Positions 46,275-54,570 of a stretch of 64,000 bases of DNA are shown here, piece by piece (the first letter of the stretch is position 1; each line of letters begins with the position of its first letter). The stretch spans positions 22,003 to 86,002 of the forward strand of contig JADLHA010000022.1 of assembly GCA_020848995.1 (NCBI GenBank). Reading direction: 5' to 3'. Position numbers and translations under genes: made by a program. Origin of the DNA: Saprospiraceae bacterium. Lineage in GTDB: Bacteria; Bacteroidota; Bacteroidia; Chitinophagales; Saprospiraceae. Under the pieces are notes generated by a model. That model worked only from the letters and a program-made list of their open reading frames with translations, did no database searches and had not been told where the DNA came from.

Positions 46275-46946
46275 TTGCGGTACGGTTTGATCCTGCTCGA
46301 CCATTTTTGGTTTGACGAGGCATTTGTCCTTTTCAAGTATCCCGTTGTACACCTGGAATGGCTGTCGGCCCTTGCAGGTGTCGCCGCCGTGTGGCTCGCG
46401 GCCCGTGAAAACATCCTCAGCTGGCCCATCGGTCTGGTCAACATCCTCTCCGCCTTTTTCATTTACCACCACGTCCAGCTCTACGCCGATATGTTCCTTC
46501 AATTGTATTTTTTCGGGATGGGCTTGTATGGTTGGCATTCCTGGAGGTGGGAGCACCGCGCTGCCATCCCGCTCAAGTGGATGACGGGCAAAATGCGCCT
46601 GGCCAGCGGAATGCTCCTCGCCTTAGCCAGCGTCGCTATGGGTTGGTGCATGACCCGTTTGCACATCTGGTTTCCCCAATGGTTTCCCCTTGCCGCCGCC
46701 TTTCCATATGCTGATTCCGTAGTAGCTACCAGCAGTGTCCTGGCCAATTTTTTGCTCGCCCGCCGGTATTTGGAAAACTGGATCCTCTGGATCGGCATCG
46801 ACCTGCTGTGCGTGTACTTGTACTTCTATAAAGGAATCCTCCTGTTCGCCCTGGAATTCCTCGTCTTTCTGGTTCTTGCCGGCTACGGACTCTTTTACTG
46901 GGCAAGACGGATGAAACGCGGGGAGGAAGCCTTCCATAAGGGATAA
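46275..46946 (+). CDS. pnuC: Nicotinamide riboside/mononucleotide transporter PnuC
   Basis: A 223-residue membrane protein with about seven helices and the PnuC signatures NILSWPIGLVNILSAFFIYHHVQLYADMFLQ, FFGMGLYGWHSW and WILWIGIDLLCVYLYFYKG, the aromatic riboside-binding region. It imports nicotinamide riboside for NAD synthesis. The start is probably TTG 46275, 15 bases after the coiled-coil gene; no better ATG is available. A nadR-type kinase is not in the window. Confidence 0.92.
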   Translation: MRYGLILLDHFWFDEAFVLFKYPVVHLEWLSALAGVAAVWLAARENILSWPIGLVNILSAFFIYHHVQLYADMFLQLYFFGMGLYGWHSWRWEHRAAIPLKWMTGKMRLASGMLLALASVAMGWCMTRLHIWFPQWFPLAAAFPYADSVVATSSVLANFLLARRYLENWILWIGIDLLCVYLYFYKGILLFALEFLVFLVLAGYGLFYWARRMKRGEEAFHKG

Positions 46947-47073
46947 TTTATCTTGCCCAAAAAAAATATCATGCTGGCCATTGCATTTTCCTTCTGATGC
47001 TGTTCAACCATGCAGAGGATAGGCCGTCTTTAGTTCTTCCGCAGCATTTTGGGACGGGTCGCTCAGGCGCTGG

Positions 47074-47877
47074 CTAATGCTTTCTCAACTTAAATTCGAT
47101 GGGCAACCTGAACTGCACGCTGACCCTGCGTCCGCGATGATTTCCCGGTATCCAGTCGGGAATGGTGCGAACGACCCGCAGGGCCTCCTCATCGCAGGCG
47201 GGGCCCAGCGACCGGATCACCCGTGGCTGCCGGACCTTGCCATAAGCGTCCACCACAAAGGATACCAAAACCACGCCTTCTACTCCGGCACGTGCAGCCT
47301 CGGGAGGATACAATAATTTGGAATGGATGTGCTGTGAAAGGGCCCGGTCCCCCCCGGGAAAGCTCGGCATAACATCTACAAAATCGAATACCGGGGGCCC
47401 TTCAGCGTCCCCCGTTTCATCGCCCAGGCTGCCGGCTACATCACTTGGGGTTTTGGCAGTGGTGTCTGAAGGGAGCACCTCTTGCGATGCATCCTTTGGC
47501 GGATTTGGGAGGTCTTCATCCCGGGCCACCCGCGTCGCGGGACGTTGGCGGCTCTGTTGCTGCTTCGGTTTGGCCGGCGGCTCGCTGCGCACCTTGGGGA
47601 TGTCCAACTGCGGCGGTGCGTCGAGTCTTACTTCCGTCATTCTTTCCAGGGCAGGAAGGGGCTTTTTACTAAAGATCGTGGGCAACGAAAGCACCAGCAA
47701 CAGCATCGCAAGGGCGAGTAATGCGGCTCTTGCAACATTGCGAGGATAGGCACGGCGCAAGGCATAGGCCCCGTAAGATTTATGGCGGCCTTCAAATACG
47801 ATCTCGCGCATTTCATCAGAGTAAAGGAAATGCGGGGTAAATGCGTTTCTCAACCATGCCGGAAGCCAGTGGCTCAT
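47074..47877 (-). CDS. tonB: Energy transducer TonB
   Basis: The 267-residue protein has the full TonB layout: an N-terminal cytoplasmic stretch with the Bacteroidota motif REIVFEGRHKSYGAYALRR, one membrane helix (ARAALLALAMLLLVLSLPTIF), a proline/lysine/glutamine-rich periplasmic spacer and a C-terminal TonB-C domain (LLYPPEAARAGVEGVVLVSFVVD, RVIRSLGPACDEEALRVV). It should couple the proton gradient to the outer membrane receptors, for example the SusC-like protein at 59.5-62.7 kb. exbB and exbD are not in the window. Confidence 0.94.
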   Translation of the reverse strand: MSHWLPAWLRNAFTPHFLYSDEMREIVFEGRHKSYGAYALRRAYPRNVARAALLALAMLLLVLSLPTIFSKKPLPALERMTEVRLDAPPQLDIPKVRSEPPAKPKQQQSRQRPATRVARDEDLPNPPKDASQEVLPSDTTAKTPSDVAGSLGDETGDAEGPPVFDFVDVMPSFPGGDRALSQHIHSKLLYPPEAARAGVEGVVLVSFVVDAYGKVRQPRVIRSLGPACDEEALRVVRTIPDWIPGNHRGRRVSVQFRLPIEFKLRKH

Positions 47878-47997
47878 GTCATTTTTCCCTTTGAAGGCAG
47901 AGGCTTGCCCGCACTCTTACCAAGCGATCCCTTTCCGCCCGTTTACCCCTCCCCCCTAACAGACCCGCCATTTCCGGGCAAAGGAGCAAATGGGCAT

Positions 47998-48729
47998 TTA
48001 TGCTTTTTCGAACAACCATTTAATGGGTCGCGTCAGATTGAACGGCTGAAGTTCGCGTTTTATGTTGAGGTTGGTTTTGATGTGTTCCAGAATTTCGTCT
48101 GCGTCATCGGAAACGAGAAAGAGGCGTTGGTCGATTGGCGAAATGGTGTGGTGGCGTTCCATGGTATCCAGGAAATCGAGCAGTTCGCGATGGAACTCTT
48201 TGCCGTAAATCACGATGGGAAAGTGGACGAGTTTACCGGTTTGGACAAGGGTCATCGCCTCAAACAATTCGTCCATGGTCCCGAACCCTCCCGGAAACAC
48301 GACAAATGCATATGAATACTTGACGAGCAGGGTTTTGCGGGTAAAAAAGTATTTCATACAGACCCAGCGGTCGAGGTATTTATTCGGGAACTGTTCTTTG
48401 GGAAGCTTGATGTTGCAACCAACGCTCTTTCCGCCGGCAGACCTGGCCCCCTTGTTTGCAGCTTCCATGATGCCGGGGCCACCGCCGGTCATAATGGTGA
48501 AGCCCAGGCGTGCAATCTCGGCAGCAATCTGCTCAGCCGCTTTGTAATATGGATCGTTCTCAGGGGTTCGCGCGGAACCGAATACAGTGACGCATGGGCC
48601 AGTGAAATACAATTTGCGGATGCCGTTGAAGAGATCCCAAAATACCTGGAGCACGAAGCGCAATTCCGCGCGCCTGCTCATGGGGCCGTTGAGATACTCG
48701 ATTCCGTTTGGATTTTGAATGGTTGACAT
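47998..48729 (-). CDS. LOG-family protein (cytokinin riboside phosphoribohydrolase-like)
   Basis: A 243-residue Rossmann-like protein with FTGPCVTVFGSART, the MTGGGPGIMEAANKGA nucleotide loop and the LOG signature VVFPGGFGTMDELFE. Family members cleave the N-glycosidic bond of adenosine-monophosphate-type nucleotides. Start ATG 48729 was chosen over a frame extension to 48747. It is divergent from the aminotransferase gene. Confidence 0.92.
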   Translation of the reverse strand: MSTIQNPNGIEYLNGPMSRRAELRFVLQVFWDLFNGIRKLYFTGPCVTVFGSARTPENDPYYKAAEQIAAEIARLGFTIMTGGGPGIMEAANKGARSAGGKSVGCNIKLPKEQFPNKYLDRWVCMKYFFTRKTLLVKYSYAFVVFPGGFGTMDELFEAMTLVQTGKLVHFPIVIYGKEFHRELLDFLDTMERHHTISPIDQRLFLVSDDADEILEHIKTNLNIKRELQPFNLTRPIKWLFEKA

Positions 48730-48809
48730 AAGCTTAATGGTGCACAAGGATAAAAAAAATGCAACGTATGGCCTTATCTTTATAATTTGCCTCCCATCCC
48801 CAACGGCCT

Positions 48810-50093
48810 ATGCACAACAAAGAAGTGACTGTGGTTTCAAAAACTTCCAGGATGGCATCCCGGCTGATACCCTCAGAGATCATCCGGCTTTCAGGCGAGA
48901 TCAACCAGCGCGTGTTGTCGGGAGAATCCATTTTCAACCTCACCATAGGCGACTTTGATCCGGGCATTTTTCCCTTGCCCAAGGCACTGCACCTGGCCAT
49001 CCGGCGCGCTTACGACGAAGGTATGACGAACTATCCGCCCGCCAACGGGGTCGTGCCTCTGAGAAAGGCCTTGTCAGCGCATATCGAAAGACGGATGGGG
49101 CTGTCCACCGATCCGGAAGACATCCTGGTCTCCAGCGGGGCGAGGCCGCTGATCTACTCCCTGTACAAGACGATCGTAGACCCGGGCGACGTCGTCGTTT
49201 ATCCGGTCCCTTCCTGGAATAACAATCACTATTGTCACCTGAGCGCGGCCCAGGGTGTTGCGGTAGAGACGCTGGCTTCGGATGAATTCATGCCTCAGGC
49301 TGAAGCCCTCGGCCCACATCTGGAAAATGCCAGTTTACTCGCTTTGTGCTCGCCTCAGAATCCCACCGGCACGGTGTTCAGCAAAGAAAATCTCCGCTCA
49401 ATTTGCAAACTGGTACTCGAGGAGAATCGCAGAAGGGCGGGGCAGAGGAAACCACTCTATGTGATGTACGACCAGATCTACCAGGAGCTTTGCATGCCTG
49501 GTACGCAGCACGAGCACCCCCTTATCCTGGAGCCCGCCATGCGCGATTACGTCGTCACCATCGACGGGATGTCGAAAGCCTTCGCCGCCACCGGCATCCG
49601 GGTGGGTTGGGCGTTTGGCCCCCGGGAGGTCCTGACCAAAATGCGGGCTATCCTGTCTCATGTCGGAGCCTGGGCCCCTAAACCCGAACAGATGGCCTCC
49701 GCCTGGTTTCTGCAAAACATACCCGAGGTCGACGCCTACCTCGACGGGTTCCGGGCGGCTGTCGGCCGGAGACTGAACGGGCTGTATGCCGATATCCTCG
49801 ATCTCAGGCAATCGGGCTACCCGATCGACGCGATCAGGCCAGGGGCGGCAATCTACCTCACCGTACAAATTCCCTGGCTGGGGCGCACCGTGGGAAACCG
49901 GCGGCTCGATCAGGTATCCGACGTAGCAGATTATCTCATCGATCAATGCAAAGTTGGCCTGGTGCCTTTCCGTGCATTTGGCGCTCCCGATGCTGGCGGA
50001 TGGCACCGGATCTCCGTAGGTACACTCCGCGAAGAAGACATTCCACTCGTTGGCAAGGCATTGAAGCAGGGGATGGACCAATTTGGCGATTGA
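48810..50093 (+). CDS. PLP-dependent aminotransferase (class I/II)
   Basis: The 427-residue fold-type I aminotransferase has a clear substrate arginine region and the motifs NLTIGDFDPGIFP, VSSGARPLIYSLYKTIVDPGD, CSPQNPTGTVFSKE, DQIYQELCMPGTQH and the Schiff-base lysine in IDGMSKAFAATGIRVGWAFGP. Aspartate/tyrosine-type chemistry is likely, but specificity cannot be read. A TATCTTTA element at 48775-48782 may be its promoter. The mannose-1-phosphate guanylyltransferase gene follows after 41 bases. Confidence 0.9.
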   Translation: MHNKEVTVVSKTSRMASRLIPSEIIRLSGEINQRVLSGESIFNLTIGDFDPGIFPLPKALHLAIRRAYDEGMTNYPPANGVVPLRKALSAHIERRMGLSTDPEDILVSSGARPLIYSLYKTIVDPGDVVVYPVPSWNNNHYCHLSAAQGVAVETLASDEFMPQAEALGPHLENASLLALCSPQNPTGTVFSKENLRSICKLVLEENRRRAGQRKPLYVMYDQIYQELCMPGTQHEHPLILEPAMRDYVVTIDGMSKAFAATGIRVGWAFGPREVLTKMRAILSHVGAWAPKPEQMASAWFLQNIPEVDAYLDGFRAAVGRRLNGLYADILDLRQSGYPIDAIRPGAAIYLTVQIPWLGRTVGNRRLDQVSDVADYLIDQCKVGLVPFRAFGAPDAGGWHRISVGTLREEDIPLVGKALKQGMDQFGD

Positions 50094-50134
50094 ATGTGTT
50101 GAATGACCAGAAATTCCAATTTGTGAACGCGCAA

Positions 50135-51205
50135 ATGCCCTCCGGATCCCCTTTGCATGCCGTCATCATGGCCGGTGGGGTTGGCAGCCGGTTTTGGCCC
50201 TTCAGCCGCACCCACCTCCCCAAGCAATTTCTCGACATCCTGGATACGGGAAAAACCCTCATCCAGATGACTTACGAACGTTTGTTAGCAGTTGTTCCGG
50301 AGGAAAGAATTTGGGTAGTCAGCCATGTGGATTACGCGGATCTGGTCGCAGAACAGTTGCCGGGACTGCTGCCCGCCCAACTGCTGCTGGAACCGGAACG
50401 TCGCAACACCACGCCCTGCATCGTCCTTGCATCCAAACACCTGGAAAGACGCGAACCCAATGCGCTGGCACTGATCGTTCCTGCTGATCACCTCATTACC
50501 GGGACTGAAAATTTCGCGGCAGAGATGAAGGCGGCTGCGGAATACGTCGACCAACATCCCGATAGCCTGCTCACCTTCGGGATCCGGGCCCGCCGTCCCG
50601 ATACAGGCTATGGCTACATCCGCTACGATGCGGAGAATGGTCATTCCGGTTTCTATTCCGTTATGCGCTTCGTAGAAAAACCGGATCTGCCCACTGCGAT
50701 GGAATACATTGCCTCAGGCGGCTACCTGTGGAATTCGGGGATGTTTCTTTGGCGCAACCAAACCATGCTCCAACAGATCTCCCTCCACGCTCCAGGCATT
50801 TATGCAGCATTTTCGGGTTACACCCCTGCTACCGAGCTTTCTAAGATTTATCCCCTTTGCGAATCCATCAGCATCGACCATGCCATCATGGAAAAAGCCG
50901 ACAAGGTAGTTGTGCGTCCGGTCGATTTTGGATGGAGCGATCTTGGAACCTGGGCATCACTCTACGAAACACTGGATAAAGACATTGCGGGAAATGCCGC
51001 CAATGGCCCAAAGGTCGAACTGGCAGAAACCAACGGTTGCCTTGTATTCAACAGAAGCAATGCCCTCATTGCGATGCAAAGCGTATCCAATCTCATTGTC
51101 GTGAGCACACCGGATGCAGTGCTGATCTGCGACCGCTCCCACGAGCAGAAGATTAAACAACTGGTTGCGGAGATTGCAAAATCCCGCGGCCATGAATGCC
51201 TCTAA
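50135..51205 (+). CDS. manC: Mannose-1-phosphate guanylyltransferase
   Basis: A 356-residue nucleotidyltransferase: HAVIMAGGVGSRFWPFSRTHLPKQF at the N-terminus (GTP loop and substrate lysine), LLLEPERRNTTPCI, ALALIVPADHLI, MRFVEKPDLPTA, GGYLWNSGMFLWR and VRPVDFGWSDLGTW. It makes GDP-mannose for cell-wall glycans. It lacks the C-terminal isomerase domain of bifunctional ManC/AlgA. ATG 50135 is chosen; a GTG at 50123 is close upstream. Confidence 0.94.
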   Translation: MPSGSPLHAVIMAGGVGSRFWPFSRTHLPKQFLDILDTGKTLIQMTYERLLAVVPEERIWVVSHVDYADLVAEQLPGLLPAQLLLEPERRNTTPCIVLASKHLERREPNALALIVPADHLITGTENFAAEMKAAAEYVDQHPDSLLTFGIRARRPDTGYGYIRYDAENGHSGFYSVMRFVEKPDLPTAMEYIASGGYLWNSGMFLWRNQTMLQQISLHAPGIYAAFSGYTPATELSKIYPLCESISIDHAIMEKADKVVVRPVDFGWSDLGTWASLYETLDKDIAGNAANGPKVELAETNGCLVFNRSNALIAMQSVSNLIVVSTPDAVLICDRSHEQKIKQLVAEIAKSRGHECL

Positions 51206-51220
51206 CGATCAACTTTGGCG

Positions 51221-54200
51221 TCAGCGCGCAATGACCACTTTCAGCGTTACCAGATCATTTCCATTCGAACAGCGAAGGAAATAAGCCCCTTGACCTAAAC
51301 CTTCTGTTGGCAGTTCCTGAATTTCCTTTCTGGTTTGCACAGCCAAGCGTTGGCGCCCTGTTGCATCCAGTAAACGAATATCCCACGGGCCGATGCCCAA
51401 TTCCGAACAATGTACGAACAGTTGTTCGTTCGCAGGGTTGGGAAATACAACACCCGCGTGTCTGGTGGCCGCACGGGAACCCGATGGGGGATCCTCTCTC
51501 CATGGGTATTCGCGAATGACGTCGTCGTAGAAGTACCGGGGCGTTTTAGTGTTTTCAGGACACTCAACGGCTGATCGAACGTCGATGTATTGCACGCGCG
51601 TAAGCGCATTGCTGCCGTTGGTATTGCGCACCGTAAGCTTAACCGTGTACCGGCCCTTCTTGTCAAAAACCACCATGGGATTTTGCTCAGCCGAGGCAGG
51701 TGGATTGCCCGCTTCAAACTGCCAGTCCCACTCCACGACGTCGACACTCGACTTGTCGGAGAACTGCACCTCCAGTGGCTGGCAACCGCGCTGGGTGCTG
51801 GCAGAAAAATTGACTTTGGGAACCAGGTAAATGGCTACCTTCTTAAAAACGGTGTCGGTACCACATGGGTTTTGCACAATGAGGCGCACATTGAATTCAC
51901 CCTCTACGCCATAGTCAATTTCCGGATTCCGGTTAAAGCTGGCTTTGCCATTGCCAAAATCCCAGATAAAATTGTTTCCGTCGACCGTCTGGTCGGTGAA
52001 AAATGCTTTAAATCCGGATATCTGAACCGAAAAATCCGCCTCGGGTTTGCTGCGGACTTCTATATAGTCATTTCGCGTGAGGGTATCGCTATAAAAGGCA
52101 TTTCTAACGATGAGCTGCACGGCGTACCTGCCCTTCACCGGATACCGGACGAGCGGATTGGTTTCCGTGCTGGAGGCGGGAACACCACCGGGAAACAGCC
52201 ATTCGAACTGATTGGCGGCTACCGACTGGTTTTCATATTGCACTTCATAACCGGTACATCCGGACGTGCGATTTGCAATAAACATCGCCGTGGGCTTTAC
52301 GCCAATGGAAATCCGTGTGGTCACTGTGTCTGTACCGCATCCGTTGATCGCCACGTATTGCACTTCGTAATCGCCTTCGGTGTAATCGTGCTCCGGGTTT
52401 GCATCGGTACTGATTGCGCCATCACCAAACAACCAAAAATGGGATTTTGCAAAGCGCGATTGATTGGTAAAATTGACGTGTCCAACATTGATCTGTTGCG
52501 AAAAAGAGGCAACAGGAATGCTGTCTATGGTAATATAAGTCTTTTTGGTGATGGCGCTGTTGTACCGCGAACTGTATACTGTGAGCCGGACGTCGTACTG
52601 CCCCGGAAGGTCGTAGCGTACAACCGGGTTGCGTTGTGTGGAAATCGACGGCACACCTCCTGGAAATTCCCATTGCCAGTTGCGCACATTGGGTGTAGAG
52701 CGGTCCATAAAGTGGATGGATCCGGGAGCACATCCACCTGTGGTGTCGGCTTCAAATTCGGCTGTCGGAATGCTAACAATTGTCAATTTCTTTTTAAGGA
52801 CGTTTTGTCCACAGTCGTTCCGCGCGATGAGCGTAATCTCATACGTAGTATCCGTGTAAAACTCGTGGTAGGGGCTGATCTCCTCGCTGCTCTCCCCGTC
52901 GCCAAAATCCCATGTGTATTCCTGACCTCGCTCAGACAGGTTGATAAAAAATACTTCCCGCCCTTGGATGCCCCAGGTAAAATCTGCACGGGGTATGTCG
53001 TTGATCTCCACGTAGTCCGTTTTGGTCAGTAAAACCTCGCATCGATTATTGCCCGCTTCGAGTATGACGGGGTAAATGCCTGGCGTCTTGTACACGACAA
53101 CAGGGTTTTGCAAAATCGAAGTGTCTGGCATGCCTCCCGGAAAGGCCCATTTCCACCGGGTGGTGTTGAGCGAGAGGTCTTTGAATTTGATGGTCACCGG
53201 CTGACAACCGTAAGTAATATCCGACGAAAAGTCGGGTACCGGCGCCGAGGAATTCGGGCAGATGTCCAGACAGCTGCCAAGGTAATTTCCGTCCCTGACG
53301 TATCCGTTCAGGGCATCTTTTGACAAAAAAGACCAAAGGGTAACGCCGTTCGGTGGGCCAGGACCCATGATGGTGCCCCCGGTAAAGGGGTCGTGCACCA
53401 TGCTCCAGTTGTGGCCAAGCATGTGCGCCTGCAAAGTCAGGTAAAACGGATGCCTGCCCCCACCAGGTACGAAATCACTGCACAGATTGTAGGGTTGGTC
53501 GCCGTTGCAAATCGTGGCCTGGTATGCGGTCCCGACTTCCCCAAGAATGGAAGTAAACTTCGAGGTCCACAGCGTGGCAACATTGTAATTGGATCCCGCA
53601 AAGATCGTTGGCGCCACGGCGTAAAATTCGTCCAGCATGGCGTTGATGTCGTTGATGGTGTACCAGGGGTCCTTTGACGGGTCGTCGGCAATGTAAATAC
53701 CCGAGGCCTCGTAGATGTATTCGTTTTCGAATTCGTCGTCAAAAACAGTTTGCACGTCCGCCAGAATGCTGAGCATCTGGTTCTCCGTTTCCGCAACGGA
53801 AGATTTGTATTTCCGGAACATAAAATTGTCGGCGGCAAGCGCAATCCGGACAATGGCACAGGGGTTACAGGGCTTAACCGCCGTTGCCGATGCGATCTCC
53901 TCCTTCACCGACTGGTGAACATCTGAATCTACACCGCAGCGCAGGTTTCCGGAAGGCCGGAGATCCGACATCCGGTAGGCAATGAACTGCTGATGCCCAG
54001 GCACATCTGACCGCAGACTTTCTGCGTCAAGCGGCTCGATGAAATAGCGCTCCCTGCCGTCATCGACCATGAGCTTGAAAAAATTCCCGGACAAACTCAG
54101 GGTCACCTGGGACTGATTGTCTCCTTTGATGTAGCCCCTGAACGTTCTGAAGGCCATTGCTCCCGTACGTGGTTCGGCAGTTCTACCGCTTGCCAGTCTG

Positions 54201-54466
54201 GTGGAGAAATTTTGCGACAACAGACTGTATTCAAAAAGCTGGAGCTCCCAATTTTGCAATGGTGTTGTCAGGTTCAGGGTTTTGACGTTGCCCTCGATCC
54301 CATCGATCGCTTCCGCAATGCGGTTGGCGTCAAATTGCAACAACTCGAAGGAATGCAGGTTCTCCCTAGTTGCCGCAGAGACCGGCGCTTCCAAGGACTT
54401 GAGCGCCAGCTGCTGCGCCTGAACCGATGCACTGATCAGCACAAACATCCACAATGTTTTCTTCAT
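51221..54466 (-). CDS. Metzincin-like (reprolysin-type) protein with seven PKD domains and T9SS tail; catalytic Glu missing
   Basis: The 1,081-residue product has a signal peptide, a prodomain ending with a cysteine-switch-like RCGVDSD (Cys177), and a metzincin domain with a zinc site. That site reads HMLGHNWSMVHD (His348, His352, His358): the general-base Glu of HExxH is Met349 (codon ATG where the neighbour paralogue has GAA). The Met-turn TIMGPG is intact. Seven PKD domains follow in strict alternation: Cys-containing FPGG type (1,3,5,7) and WDFGDG type (2,4,6). A type A sorting domain ends the chain. Proteolysis is therefore doubtful; a binding or decoy role is possible. It is the second copy, downstream of 54571-57837. 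Confidence 0.88.
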   Translation of the reverse strand: MKKTLWMFVLISASVQAQQLALKSLEAPVSAATRENLHSFELLQFDANRIAEAIDGIEGNVKTLNLTTPLQNWELQLFEYSLLSQNFSTRLASGRTAEPRTGAMAFRTFRGYIKGDNQSQVTLSLSGNFFKLMVDDGRERYFIEPLDAESLRSDVPGHQQFIAYRMSDLRPSGNLRCGVDSDVHQSVKEEIASATAVKPCNPCAIVRIALAADNFMFRKYKSSVAETENQMLSILADVQTVFDDEFENEYIYEASGIYIADDPSKDPWYTINDINAMLDEFYAVAPTIFAGSNYNVATLWTSKFTSILGEVGTAYQATICNGDQPYNLCSDFVPGGGRHPFYLTLQAHMLGHNWSMVHDPFTGGTIMGPGPPNGVTLWSFLSKDALNGYVRDGNYLGSCLDICPNSSAPVPDFSSDITYGCQPVTIKFKDLSLNTTRWKWAFPGGMPDTSILQNPVVVYKTPGIYPVILEAGNNRCEVLLTKTDYVEINDIPRADFTWGIQGREVFFINLSERGQEYTWDFGDGESSEEISPYHEFYTDTTYEITLIARNDCGQNVLKKKLTIVSIPTAEFEADTTGGCAPGSIHFMDRSTPNVRNWQWEFPGGVPSISTQRNPVVRYDLPGQYDVRLTVYSSRYNSAITKKTYITIDSIPVASFSQQINVGHVNFTNQSRFAKSHFWLFGDGAISTDANPEHDYTEGDYEVQYVAINGCGTDTVTTRISIGVKPTAMFIANRTSGCTGYEVQYENQSVAANQFEWLFPGGVPASSTETNPLVRYPVKGRYAVQLIVRNAFYSDTLTRNDYIEVRSKPEADFSVQISGFKAFFTDQTVDGNNFIWDFGNGKASFNRNPEIDYGVEGEFNVRLIVQNPCGTDTVFKKVAIYLVPKVNFSASTQRGCQPLEVQFSDKSSVDVVEWDWQFEAGNPPASAEQNPMVVFDKKGRYTVKLTVRNTNGSNALTRVQYIDVRSAVECPENTKTPRYFYDDVIREYPWREDPPSGSRAATRHAGVVFPNPANEQLFVHCSELGIGPWDIRLLDATGRQRLAVQTRKEIQELPTEGLGQGAYFLRCSNGNDLVTLKVVIAR

Positions 54467-54570
54467 GGTTTAGTGTTTCTTGTTAATAAGCAGCCTGCTC
54501 ACGCCAGGCCTTCCCTTTTAATCTAAGGCTTAAAAAATGGCCGGTTCAGGGCACTGCCCAACGGCGACGA

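Noticed and set aside
49946..50134. Upstream extension of the mannose-1-phosphate guanylyltransferase frame
   Set aside because: The extension overlaps the aminotransferase gene and the nucleotidyltransferase domain starts at ATG 50135.
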